Notes under the pieces: model-generated
Database searches by the model: none
What the model was told of the DNA's origin: nothing
The model's input: only the letters and a program-made list of their open reading frames with translations
Source: Cavia porcellus
Lineage: Eukaryota > Chordata > Mammalia > Rodentia > Caviidae
Length of the DNA: 64,000 nucleotides
Assembly (NCBI RefSeq): GCF_034190915.1
Contig: NW_026947486.1
Location: 105,864,812 to 105,928,811, forward strand
Reading direction: 5' to 3'
Program-made: the position numbers and the translations under genes
In this document: positions 35,600-46,860 of the stretch, in pieces
Position numbering within the stretch: position 1 is the stretch's first letter
How the letters are laid out: each line of letters starts with the position of its first letter

Positions 35600-36303
35600 A
35601 AAGGAAGGAGACGGGGCCGGAGAGTCCAGCCGCACCCCGCCTTCTCCTTAGGGTGCCAGGTCTGGGGCCATCTGTCCCTCCGCAAAGCTTCAGTCCCTTG
35701 CTTGGCAGCGCTGATGCCGCTTCCTCGGAGCTCCGCAACCCACAGCCCGCCCAGACCCTCGCCTTCGCCATGACCAGAGCCAGCTTCCAAGACCAGCTTC
35801 TAAGCTGGCTCTCCAAAGTTTGCCCGGCCCTGGGTCAGCAGCCGCCGGGCCCAGCTTTGGGCGACGCGGAGTCCTACTCTAGCCTGGGGCTCTCTCAGTC
35901 CCCGGCTCTTCTCCCGGGCCATCACAGTGACAGGTCTAACGCAGGTTTACCTCCATGTGCTCATGGCAGAGGAAACAAAAGAAAGCTTCCTCCCTGATAA
36001 TAAAACGCCATCTTCGCCTAATTGGCAAACTGAGGGGCCCCCAAGGCGGTCCCCCCATGAGTCCCTAGACACCTGGCTCACGGGCAGCCCCGGCTGAGGC
36101 TGAGTTCGCAGCAGCCCGAGGCAAGGGTCCCGGGGCGGGGGTGAGACGCTCAAGGCGCCTTACCTGCCGCCCCGACGCAGCCGCCGGGCACCGCGTCTTG
36201 TCTCGGGGAAAAATGGAAGAGGGGTGGCGAAAGCGCTGTCGCGGGGGAGCCGCGCAGGGGCCGGCGAGCAAGCCACCCCGGACGCGTGGAGCTGCACGAG
36301 TGT

Positions 36304-36309
36304 ACTTAC
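36304..36309 (-). other. ATP11C: Splice donor of ATP11C exon 1
   Basis: The minus strand reads CGCTTT|GTAAGT, a full-consensus 5' splice site, directly after the ninth codon. It sets the reading frame for exon 2 at phase 0. Confidence 0.85.
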
Positions 36310-36336
36310 AAAGCGATTCAAGCTCCGGCGGAACAT
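36310..36336 (-). CDS. ATP11C: ATP11C first coding exon (partial gene)
   Basis: Nine codons encode MFRRSLNRF, ending exactly at a consensus splice donor GTAAGT (36304-36309 on the minus strand, phase 0). From family knowledge this is the N-terminus of the ATP11C isoform that continues CAGEEKR in exon 2. ATP11C is a P4-ATPase of the plasma membrane, working with CDC50A to flip phosphatidylserine and phosphatidylethanolamine to the inner leaflet; loss affects B cells and red cells. None of the catalytic or membrane domains are in the window; only this start exon is. The start has G at -3, a fair Kozak context. The call rests on three agreeing signals: the short peptide, the donor inside a CpG island, and mir-505 on the same strand about 9 kb downstream, where ATP11C hosts it in other mammals. 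Another minus-strand gene with the same nine residues is possible but unlikely. Confidence 0.87.
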
Positions 36337-36532
36337 CGCGTCGAAAGCTGCCGGCCGCGGAGCTGGGCTCTGCGGGGCTGTCCGGGAAGGCGCCGTCCAC
36401 AAAACACACTGCGGCGGGGGCCAGCGGCGCAAAGCGAACAGCTAGGCACGCTGCCAGCCACCAGCCCCCCGCCCGCCCTCCTCGCCTCTCCGCGCTCCCC
36501 GCCCCCCAGCCGCACGCGCCCTGGCGCCCAGG

Positions 36533-36569
36533 CCCCCGCCCCGCCCCGCCCCGCCCCGCCCCGCCCGCA
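36533..36569 (-). promoter_or_regulatory. GC-box / G-quadruplex-prone pentamer array
   Basis: About six head-to-tail CCCCG units on the plus strand read as GGGGCGGGG repeats on the coding strand of ATP11C, roughly 200 bases upstream of the ATG. They match Sp1/KLF sites and could fold as a G-quadruplex in DNA, or in RNA if within the 5' UTR. Confidence 0.7.
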
Positions 36570-37379
36570 GCCAGCCCGGCCCGGGGGTGGCGGCCCCGTC
36601 TCTCCCCCTTATCTAGCCGGCGCACGGGCTCCCGGCCGCAGCCCGCGAAGCTAGCCGCGCGCGCGGGGGAGGGACGGCGGAGGAGCACTAGGCTCCTCCT
36701 GCGGGGAGGGGGTGCCCCAGTCTCTCCGCCCGCGCCAGCCTGGGCACCCCGCTGTCTGCACTCCGCCGGGTGCGGTGCCCCAGCCTGCCTCCCGCCGGTT
36801 TGGGCGGACGCCCTGCTCCCAGCACAGGGGACCCTTCTGGAGGCTCCCCGCGCCTCACCTCCACTCAGCCTGACACTGCTGCCCTGTCTGCCTGCAGCCA
36901 GTCTCCCTCAGCCCTGCCCCAACTCGTCCCCGCGCCGCTGCTCTGGCAGCCCTTCCTCGGCCCCGCGCTTTCGTCCTGCACCCTGACTAGGAAGTCGTGG
37001 CACAGCCGGCCGGCCAGCCCTAGCCCAGGAGGCGGCCCGGAGCACCCCGTGCCCGGCCGGGCGGAGCCCGCGCTTAGGGAGGAGTGAGGACTGGCGGGGC
37101 ACCGTGGAGACCCCAGAGCGGCCAGGGCGGGGGATGAGTTCTCAAGGCCACCCTCTAGACGTCTAGGAAGGCGGGGGTCTCGCGTCTCTACTCCCACCTA
37201 TGCGGCTTTCCCGCTCCCTCCACGTCCTGCCTCCCCACCTAAGCGAGCCCCCTTACTTCCACTTTCTCAGTAAGGTTGTAAAGTCAGGCTTTGTGTCGTT
37301 GCTGCTGCGCAGCGGGGCGGGATTTCCCTGCCACCCCACCTCCCGCTCGCTCCCGCCCCCAGCACTCGCGGAGCAGCCT

Positions 37380-37393
37380 GGGAGTTGTAGTCC
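37380..37393. promoter_or_regulatory. ZNF143/THAP11-type promoter motif
   Basis: The sequence GGGAGTTGTAGTCC is the reverse of GGACTACAACTCCC, close to the ACTACAATTCCC element common in mammalian CpG promoters. It lies about 1 kb upstream of the ATP11C start codon at the island's outer edge. Confidence 0.5.
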
Positions 37394-37530
37394 AGCTGTC
37401 CGCGCGCTCCGCCTGCTACTGCGGGCTGGGAGCTCCCCCACCTGCCCGGCCGGGGTTTGCCCAGAACGTTAAAGGAGGAAGCGGCCCAGACTGGCGGAAC
37501 CGCGATGCTCCAACAGCAACCAGCTCGGTG

Positions 37531-38545
37531 TGAAGGTTTGGGGCACTCGGTAAATTCCTAGCTGTGGGAAATTTAAGGGGGATAAATTAAGCGAAGCCCC
37601 AAAGCTGGAAGACTCCCCGAGAAGAGTGCACTAGGTAAATCTGGACATTCTCAGCTGCTAAGTTAGGGTTGGACTCGCACAAATTTAAAACTTGAAAATG
37701 AAAACCTAGTCTAAGATTGCCAGGAAACTGAGCATCACTCACCCCGCTGGCACCGCCCTCTGAGGCGGGGCCTGAAACTGGTGGAGAACTTGCCGATTTT
37801 GCTATAAAAAAGTGGAGTTCAGGAAAGGCTGTGTGGGACTTTCGCGGCGTCATATTGTACTGCCCATGTAGAGCTGGGGACAGGCCCACCTACCCCACAG
37901 TCCTTCTCAAAAGTCGCAGGGCCCTTCTCAGGGCATAGGCACTTCTTACTTTTACCAGGTATTTTCTTTGTATGAGGCCCTGCACTACGGGCTGAACTCA
38001 GCGATTTCTTAAAAAACGTGATCCCAATCTACTTACGGGGTACAGACAAGCAAAAATGACAAGTTAGAAAGTACTGGCTGCTAGGGTAGAAGTTAAAAGT
38101 CCTGGAGGAAAGAAAAGGGAGGGACAAAGCCTCTGATAGAAGGATTTAGGAAACTTTCCTGAAAACTCCAGAGACTAGACTGAGCTTTGGAACCTAGGAA
38201 GGCTCTGGGGAAGCCTAGGGGCAAAATGTGGGATGAAGAGGTCAATGAGAAAGGGCAGGCCAACCTAAGGAAAAAAAAAAAAAACTCTCCATCTTGACAC
38301 CCTGGATGGGGGAAGGAGTGGCTAATGAAAGCTAAAACCCAAAAAGAATTTCGGAAACTTGCTGTAAAATTTGAACTTTCTGCTGACAGCAAAGAGCGTA
38401 TCTCCAATGAAATGCAAATGGCGGAGAGCTAAGGTTTATTCCTAAACTGCCCTAACTGCCTAAACTTTTTTCCAATTCTTCCCCTGCAGTGGCCCTTCTG
38501 TTTGCTGATGCTTTCAGCTATGTATAATGGTTTTAAACATGCACT
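37531..38545. other. Upstream flank of the CpG island
   Basis: Mixed-composition unique sequence. A TATA-like CTATAAAAAAG is at 37802-37812 on the plus strand, about 25 bases before a GGGACTTTC motif at 37836-37844. No gene follows that I can recognise. Confidence 0.4.
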
Positions 38546-38550
38546 TTAGG

Positions 38551-38644
38551 GTGGAGGTTTAGCTCAGCAGCTCAAGCTCTTGCCTGATAAATGGGAGGGA
38601 GGTCATGAGTGCAATTCCTGGTGCCAAAAAAAAAAAGAAAAAGG
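38551..38644 (+). repeat. ID SINE
   Basis: GAGGTTTAGCTCAGCAGCTC body and A tail. Confidence 0.8.
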
Positions 38645-38649
38645 TAAAC

Positions 38650-39822
38650 GATGTACATTAAATGTACATTAAATAGATATTAGGATATTTCACTTTATTG
38701 AGAAGCTGGATCTAAATTTTTGCACCCTACTATTTCAAAGACTTGTTTTCAAATAGTTTATTTTCTGGCTTTACTTAACTGGAAAATGGCAACTACTTTG
38801 ATTTCATTCACTAAGAATTTGCTGAACTATGGGCAAGCACGGTTCTAATATACCAGAAGTGAGAGCGAGGTAAGCAAGTTTGTGTCATTTGTTCTACACA
38901 AATATCTAGAATCTTTATTGATAGGATATGTCCTTATCAATAAAGTAATAGAAAACTAATGTGAACATTTGGGGATGCAAGTGCTTCCTAGTAATATCCA
39001 CATTCTATTTTGTGAAACAAATGGAAAAACTTGTGCTTATAGATTCAACAAATCAACTTATAAAAAATTAGAAACCTAGAATATTTTGCAGTAGTCTCTC
39101 ACACTGGTCCTCTATCATGTCGCTGCAACTTAAAAGCAATGATTTTAAGATCCCTCAAAATATTACAGAATGATTGCTCATAATTTCATTTGTTTTTATA
39201 ATTATATATCTTGACCCTCATTTATTTCAGCCCAACACCTATAACTCATCTGTCCAGACTAATTCACTTGACTATGGAAAAGCAGTTCCATACAAATCAA
39301 AATATGCTCAGCAATACGTGAAATGTATGCAAAAGTGATTTTTTTTTCCTATCACAAACTCAACCTGAAATTAGAACTACTCTCACATGCATCCTTTAGA
39401 GTCACTCCCTTGTGAGTTTTTTTAAGACAAGAAGAAATTATTTTTGTTCTTTTCAGTGCCTCTTCACAGTTTCCAAAGAAAACCCAGGTGTTGTAGAAAG
39501 CTGATGCCAATGACTATGAAAAGCAGAAATCAGCCATCGTTTTCATTTGGCCAACTCCATAAACAGAGCTGTAAAAACTAACTTCCTCCTGCCTAAACTC
39601 GTGGCACGTAATGCAAACTCTTTCAATGTATCAGCTGACTGTAGCAGAAGCCCTGTTTCCAGCAGGTAGGAATTCAGAAAGTCCTCTTCTCTTCTCATTA
39701 CCAATTTAACTACAGATAATGCTTGCTGCCCAGGGGAGGGGGAAGAGGTTCTGCAATCCTTTCAATTCTGTTGCCCCATTTCTGTGCAAGTCATTCAGGA
39801 GCCTTTCTCTATTGCCATCCCC
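38650..39822. other. Unique intergenic sequence
   Basis: No gene or repeat recognised. 39380-39720 is complex, non-repetitive sequence that could be conserved non-coding DNA, but nothing specific is seen. Confidence 0.4.
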
Positions 39823-39823
39823 C

Positions 39824-39869
<46 letters not shown>
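39823..39869 (+). repeat. AC microsatellite
   Basis: About 22 AC units, nearly uninterrupted. Confidence 0.97.
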
Positions 39870-39871
<2 letters not shown>

Positions 39872-40370
39872 TTGTTCTTTCCCACTTTCAACCTCAACCC
39901 CTCAGAAATCTCGTTGTGATAGATGGACCAAACGGCCACTAGGGCACAGGATACAGACCACGCTTTTGACAGAGGAGAACAAACTGCTGGGTTGGCAAGC
40001 AATTTGGTGATACAGTAGAATGATAATAGGAGAAGTCACTACTTGCATCTAATACTAAAAAAAGAAAAAAGGAAGAAAAAATGAAGTTGTCATATCCACA
40101 TTTGAAGCACCCTATCATCAGCATGTTTAAGAATTTGAACTATGTCTGCTGTGCTTACAAAACAAATATCCTAAGACTACCTTTTGAACAAGTGAAATGC
40201 CTTGACCCATTTCAAGGCTTTTAATGTTTATTTAAAAATCGGTTTTATTCATATCTTAACTCTTGGCCCTCTCCAATTTGTTTCCCACATTGCAACTGTC
40301 ACAGGGAAGTGACTCCCAACCTATAAGATGTCAGATGTGCTGAATTTGTATCTCCCAATAATCAAGCATG

Positions 40371-40540
40371 AAGCTGGGTGTGGTGGCACACTCCTGTAAT
40401 CCCAGCACTCTGGAGGCTGAGAAAGGCAGATCCTTGCAAGTTCAAGACCAGCCTGGGCTCCAAAGTGAGCCCAAGGCCAGCCTAAACCAAATAGTGAGAC
40501 CCTGTCTCAAAAAAGACACACACACACAAAAAAAAAATCA
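40371..40540 (+). repeat. B1-like SINE
   Basis: Well-preserved: GCTGGGTGTGGTGGCACACT to GAGACCCTGTCTCAAAAAAG, with the duplicated CCTGGGCTCCAAAGTGAGCC block. Confidence 0.93.
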
Positions 40541-40559
40541 AAGAAAGGACAAGGAGGGT

Positions 40560-42935
40560 AAGAGTAGGCAAAATTTATTGGGAGGAAAGCCCCTGAAAGA
40601 TAGGAGGGGGCATGAAAGTAGGTTGCCTCTGAGGCTCTTTGTCCAAGGGTAAATTGTGCACAAGGGTAATTATGGTTTAAGCTCTAATCTACCGATAGGA
40701 TTTCAAATATAGTAGCTTAGCTAATATCCATCCAATAGGGCAGTTAAGCACATAGAGAGGATACACTGTGGGCATCACTCACTTCAGCTTATCTATAATT
40801 CTAATGTAGAAAAATCAAAGGCATCTTGGGGAGAGAATTAGGAATATGGGTCAGGGTGTTCTGACCAACCCAGCTGTACATCTGACACCTTATCTAGGCT
40901 CACTGGGCCAGGTAATGCTGATTACAGTACAATTTCAAGCCACTGTCTATCTCTAGGAAGACCTTAAGGCCAGAATCACTTCCATTTTGTCTACAAACAC
41001 AATTATTGAGACAGTCTCACCATGCAGTCCAGGCTGGTCTTGAACTCACTATGTAGCCTAGGTGCCTCAAACTCACAGTGATCCTTCTGCATCAGCCTCC
41101 TGAGTGCTGACATTACAGGCATGCACCACCACACATGGCTCCCAACACAATTTTGTTTTGTCTCATCTGTGAGAGCCCTGCTTTGAGGCCCCAGTCCCTC
41201 TCTGACTGCCTGTTAATTTCTACCTAACTTGGCTATCTATACTACAACCACAACCACAGATACATGTTTGCAACATAGATGAAATCACTTTCCTGTTTAT
41301 ATCTTTCCAAGATCTTCCCCCTTAATCTTAAAAAAAGTCCCAAATCTGCCATTACATCACCTACAAGGTCTTGAATTCTCTGACTCTTATCTTCCTTTCT
41401 AGCCTCAAGTGGGCAGCCATCCCTCTTATTCATCAGGCTCCACCCCTTTCATCTCTTGAGTTCCCAAACCTCCTATCCTCCTGTTAGCTTTTGAACAGGC
41501 AAGCATCTTGCTGGGAGGCTTTCACTAGTCTTTGCTATTCATCCTTCAGATCCCAGCTTAAATGTCACTTCCTCAGATGAGATCAGGACTCCCTGTCATT
41601 GTGCTCCAAATAGCCTATTTTAATTACATCCCAGGGTACTGGCAGATGAGGTTAGTAATCATAGAGAATGGCACAAGTCCAGGGAAATTGAGAATGATCT
41701 AATATTATTTTGCTTTCCAAAAATTGGAAGTAAGTGTATTTTAGAAATTATATCAAAGGCAGGCACGGTTCTAGAACTAACCATTACCAGGATGTCCTTG
41801 GACTAGGGGTGGGGGGTATGGTTCTTGCCTAACCTTCAGGAAATCCTGAATTTTCTCCTCAATATGGCAAAAAATTATTTTTAATCAAAGTGGAAGGGAA
41901 AGGTGATCATTAGGAACCACAATGGGTTTACTAAAATGTAGATTAAGCTTCAAGATTTGGAAGAAATTATTTTTACTTCAAAATTTTACACCCTACCAAA
42001 ATATATCAGGAGGCTAGACAGAGAAGAGGTTAGAAACTACAATTTCTAGCAGAGCTTGAAACTACTACTATTTTATTTGGAAATAAAGAGATAAATAGCT
42101 GAAGAGACAGCTGAAATAATGAGAAGTACTTGTCTCTAAGAAGGAAAGAAAGAGGTAAGGAACTTTGCTCTTTGTGGGACTTGTAACTGTTTAACTTATT
42201 AATTATGTGCATGCATGATTTTTGTAAAAATTATCTGAGACTTAAATAAGCATTTGGACACTAACAGGAATTAGTAATATAGGACCTCCAAATGATATAG
42301 GGGAAATAAATGTAACTCCCAACCTGCTAGATGTCCAGTATGCTAAGTTACTGTTCCCTGAAATCAAAGAATAAATTATAAGAAACAACAGAAGACCAGA
42401 AAATGTTGTTGAGGGAATACAACTCCTGAGAGAGACGGGAGAGGACCCAGAAAATGGGTTGTTGATAAGCCCACTTCTCCAAGGAAGTTTTGTAGAACAA
42501 AATCACAAGGAAGAGACAAAATCATAAGGTGGGTACAACATGGAACAAAACTATGTTCAAGCAGTAAGATTACAAGTATAGCTGCTCAGGGAACGTTGAT
42601 CCAATGGGGAAGCAGTTCATGTAGCAAGTGTCCATGGAAAGAGCAAGGACTTTTTTGGAAGAGATGAGTCAAGAGATCCTGGTCACCCACCTGGGTGACT
42701 GAGGTCTATCTAGACATTGTTGGATCAGATGATACCAAGTGTAGTGTATTTCTTATCCCTTGGGGAGGCATGTAGGCCTGTTCATTATGTATTTTTTGTG
42801 AGGCCTGGCTTTCAATGGATGTACCTCCAGCCACAGCTGTAATGTGTTCTCATCCTCTGCAATGAGTCCCTTGAGGCCTAACCCTGACTGCCTGTAGTAT
42901 TTCTACCTAACTTAGCTGTCTATGATAGTACGAGA
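40560..42935. repeat. Two related LTR-like segments with a B1 and L2 between
   Basis: 41158-41232 and 42855-42932 share GACTGCCTGT and TTTCTACCTAACTT(G/A)GCT(A/G)TCTAT in the same orientation, so a repeat of unknown family occurs twice. A reversed B1 is at 41007-41141. 41260-41660 has an L2-like tract (CAGATCCCAGCTTAAATGTC). No retroviral genes seen. Confidence 0.4.
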
Positions 42936-43170
42936 ACAGAGCCCAAAGGGGAAGCTAACTACCCAGCAAGACCCCAGTGTGAGTCCATACAATGGGCAAG
43001 TAGGACCAGTGGTGTGGAAAAATCTGAAGCAGCAGGGGGAATATAAGCCAGAGGAATTTTGCTACTTTTATTTTTCTTTGTTTATTTGATTAGTTTTCCT
43101 TTTACTGTCTAGTCATGGGTTTTTGTTTTTGTTTTTGCTTTGTTTGGTTTTTTTAATGATTATTTTGGGG

Positions 43171-43175
<5 letters not shown>

Positions 43176-43206
<31 letters not shown>
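43176..43206 (+). repeat. GT microsatellite
   Basis: About 14 GT units. Confidence 0.95.
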
Positions 43207-43208
<2 letters not shown>

Positions 43209-43799
43209 TGTTTTCTCTCTTTTTTCTGTTTTCTCTTTCATGACAGATTTATTATCTTTCTCTTTGGTTTCTTCTATTGATCTTCTGTCTCTCATCAACC
43301 ATCTTGCTTGATTTTATGATACTTTCACATGAGTAAACATTGACTTGTCATTTTCTGGTTCACTTCAATACTCATTTGCTGTCTCTTCCATTCTTTCCCT
43401 CCTGTGTCCTCCAGTTTCCCAAACCTTGGACAGTCATTCTTTGCTCTCCACTCTTGTTCCTCCTATGTTTGACCTCATTCTTCTCTATCATGCCCCCATC
43501 CCTCTTAACAACCCTTACCCCCACAACAGGGTAAAATCACTCCACTAAGGGTAAAATCATTGCATATACAAGTTCCTGGTATATGTTGGATTCTGTTATA
43601 TAACTGTAGAATTTGGTCCTATCGTTAAGGGTATCAGGTTAATAGTTAGCACAGTTTGTTGGTAACCAGGCTGTGCTCGAAACTATTAGTGCTAACTATA
43701 CTGCTTTACCCAGGATGCCATATGTGTTATAATCAGTTTTTCTCCCCTGTATGACAATACTGTGATTGTATACAGTCATAACCATCACCATAGTTCACT

Positions 43800-46700
43800 G
43801 CCAAAGGACAGGGTACTGAATCAAATAGATAGCAGCATCTCATCCCTACCATTGGGAAGGTAGGTTCTTAGGATAGACACAAAGACCACCTACATCTAGA
43901 AGACATCCTTCAGGAAGAGACAATTCCTAAGGAAACACTGATACTAGGAATAAACTATCTACTACTGTAAGAAATCTATGGCCATCAACACAGAAAACAA
44001 AATAAAATACAAAACAGAAGACAGAAAATGATATGACACATAAGCAAAGTATAATCCCAGACCCTCAGCCCACCCGGGACAAATCCAGAGCACAATGAGA
44101 TAGAGAAAACTGGAAGCCAGCCACTAGAACTTTCTGAAATGATAGCAACAGAAGTGAAACAAATGAAAGAGGCCATAGAATAAATAATCTCTAAGGTGCA
44201 AAAAGAAATGGTGATCAAAGTGATTGTCATCAAAGCAGCCATTTAAAAAAATAGTGGAACTCAGGAAAATGATGGAAACTGTGAATACCCAACATAGGAA
44301 AGAAATGGAATCCCTGAAATAGATCCAAACATAAATGCAGAAGATTAAAAATTCCACTGTAGGTATATGCAACAGTTTGAAGGAAGGCAAGCATTAAATA
44401 TATGAAGAAGGCAGGATTATGACTAGTGTCATGTTTTATGTCAGTGGACCCCAAGCATCATGCATTTACATTATGCATTTGTGATTGGTTCATTGTCTAG
44501 AGCTCGGATTGATGGTGTCAGTGCTACACGCACATAGGGGTGGAGCCAGCATACAATATAATGGTAGAAAAAAGGTGTGTCACTCTCTCTTGCCGGTTTC
44601 TGCTTGCTGTTTGCAGGTGCCATGAACTATGGTCCTGCCAACCCACCTTGCCTTGGAGCCAACTGAATATGGACTGAAGCCTCCAAAAACTGTAAGAAAT
44701 AAACCTTTCCTTTCCCAACTTTGGGCATCAGGTATTTTGTCTCAGGGATGAGTAAAATGTAACTAAGACAGCTAGTGATCATGAAAAGAAAGATATCTTT
44801 AAAATAGCAAGAGACTATGAAAAATCAATCCAACAACTATAAAATAAAGCAAAGAACAACAATGTAATACTGATTGGAGTCAATGAAAAAGCTGAAGACC
44901 TCTAGTGCAAAAGTCATAAAAAGCCTCTTCACAGAAATCATGGCAGAAAACTTTCCAAACATGGATAAAGAATTTGGCATACAAATAAATGAAGTATATA
45001 GAACTCCAAATAGCCATGACCAAAATAAATTTACACCAACACGTATTATAATCGATATTCTAGAAATTCAATACAAGAACACAATATTAAAAGCAGCTAA
45101 AAAAGTAAATTACTTATAAAGGAAACCCCTCAAAATCACAGCAGACTTCTCAACACAAACCCTCAAATAAAGGAGACCTTGGAGTGAGGTATTTCAAGCC
45201 CTAACATAAAACAACCTTCAACCCAGAATGATGTACTCCACAAAACTATCTTTGAAAATCAATGGATAAATAAGATAATTGTATGACAAAGAACAACTGA
45301 AGAACCACCAAACCACCACTTCCGAATGCTCGGAAAGATACATTAGAAAGAGAAAAATGAAGGCCACGAGCACAAGAACAAAAATAGAAAGAAGCCACCA
45401 AGGCAGGGCAAGCTATTAAACAGAGGGGAAAGGCAGGGAAGAAACCACAGAAAAGTAGCATGAAAAAAATAACCCAATTCACATCAGTTATAACCATCAA
45501 TGTAAATGGTGTCAATGCAACAATCTAAAGAAATCAATGGGCAGAATGGGTCAAGAAGCAAGAGCTAACAATATGCTGTATTCAAGAAACACATTTAACT
45601 TAAAAAGAAATTCATAGACTGAAAGTCAAAGGATAGAAAACAATATTCTATACCACAGGATCCCAGAAAAAATCTGGGGTAGCTATTCCATTTGTGTGAA
45701 CTTCAAGATTGACCAAAAGAGACAAAGAAAGTCACTACATGCTTGCTAAGAGGAACTCCATGAAGAAGAAAATATAACAATGCTAAATATATATGCACAA
45801 ATATTGGTGCACCCAACTTCATGAAACAAATATTAACAGGCATGAAAAATCAAATAAGCACTAACAATTGTAATGGGGGATCTTAATACCCAACTCTCAC
45901 AAATAGACAACTAGACAAAAAACCAAGGAAATATCAGAATTAAACCACACCTGTGAACAAATGGACTCAGTAGATGTCTACAAAGTGCTCCACACCACAA
46001 CATCAGAATATACATTCAGTTGCACTGGGATGTCCTCTGAAATTAGCCCATAAAACATGGTTAAGTGAATGCAGAGGAATAAAATACTCCCATTAATATT
46101 ATCTGACCATAATGTGATAAAATTGGAAATTGATGGCAAAAGAAACCACAAAACTAAACACATGGAAATTAAACAGCACCCTCCTGAACACCCAATGGGT
46201 AACAGAGAAAATTAAAGCAGAAATTCATGATAGAACACACAAGAATTTGAGGGATGAAATGAAAGCAGTCCTACAGAGGATATTTATAGTGATGAATTCT
46301 TACATTAGGAAAATAGAGCAAGCTCAAATAAACAATCTAATGTTGAACCTCAACCTTCTAGAAAAAGAAGAACAAGTCAAATCCAAAGCTTGTAAAAGGG
46401 AAGAATTATAAAGATCATAGCAGTTGAAACCAAGAAAACAATATAAAGCATCAATGAATTGAAGAGTTGGTTCTTTGAAAGATCAAATAAAATTGATAAA
46501 CACTTAGCCAACCTCATAAAACAAAGAAGGGGAAAAAAGACTCACATTCAAGCAATTACGTATGAAAAGGGGAAAATCACAACGGATCCTGCAGAAATCC
46601 AGAAGATCATCACTACCTACTTTGAGAAATTGTACTCTCATAAAGATAGAAAACAGAAAAGAAATGGAAAGATTACTGACAATATGAACTTTCAAACTGA

Positions 46701-46860
46701 ATCAAGAAGATATAAAAATTCTAAATAATCCCGTATCTGTCAAAGAAATTGAAAATGTAATTACAAACTTACCAAGAAAGAAAAGCCCAGGTCCTGATGG
46801 ATTTATGACTGAATTCTATAATAATGGAAGGAAGGGAAAGGAAAAAAAAATACAAGATAG
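43800..46860 (+). pseudogene. Old L1 with ORF1 and 5' part of ORF2, decayed
   Basis: ORF1 coiled-coil sequence is at about 44080-44400, then an LTR interrupts (44410-44770). The ORF1 RRM/C-terminal part follows at 44874-45240 (LFTEIMAENFPNMDKEFG, EVYRTPNSHDQNKFTPTRII). ORF2 starts at about 45480 with endonuclease-like NVNGVNATI and CCIQETHLT, and continues through 46130-46728 to KSPGPDGF near 46790, the start of the reverse transcriptase, where it stops. Many stops and frame changes. The region 43060-43800 may be its 5' UTR. Confidence 0.85.
44410..44770 (+). repeat. MaLR-type solo LTR
   Basis: CTTGGAGCCAACTGAATATG, GGACTGAAGCCTCCAAAAAC and GAAATAAACCTTTCCTTTCC then GTATTTTGTCTCAGGGATG. It splits the old L1 ORF1. 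Confidence 0.8.

Larger units (their letters stand above)
1..36303 (-). other. ATP11C: ATP11C intron 1 (5' portion)
   Basis: All sequence between the exon 1 donor and the left edge is inferred to be first-intron DNA. It is AT-rich, repeat-dense and lacks any frame matching P4-ATPase motifs such as DKTGT or the conserved exon 2 residues. The human intron 1 is also recalled as very long (around 100 kb), so an intron exceeding the window is expected. An alternative downstream first exon cannot be excluded, as I could not recognise one. Confidence 0.75.
35600..37530. promoter_or_regulatory. ATP11C: CpG island promoter of ATP11C
   Basis: This is the only GC- and CpG-rich block in the window, against AT-rich surroundings. 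It spans exon 1, the presumed 5' UTR and about 1 kb upstream. It contains a GC-box array (36533-36569), an AGATAAG GATA motif on the minus strand (36608-36614) and a GGGAGTTGTAGTCC element (37380-37393). No TATA box lies near the start codon, as expected for a housekeeping-type dispersed promoter. The transcription start cannot be placed by eye; 36400-36700 on the minus strand is most likely. Such islands often fire in both directions, so a divergent plus-strand transcript is possible. Confidence 0.85.

Noticed and set aside
35653..35997. 114-codon plus-strand frame at the island edge (contains MTRASFQDQLLSWLS)
   Set aside because: No recognised family, no splice signals noted, and an equally long frame exists on the opposite strand.
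36065..36688. 207-codon open frame, minus strand
   Set aside because: It is in a different frame from the ATP11C start, reads across the splice donor, and has GC-driven composition.
36141..36986. 281-codon open frame, plus strand, in the CpG island
   Set aside because: Stop codons are rare in GC-rich DNA. The product is low-complexity Pro/Ala/Arg, and the frame overlaps exon 1 and the promoter on the opposite strand.
39719..40010. Frames with Thr-His repeats
   Set aside because: They are translations of the AC microsatellite.
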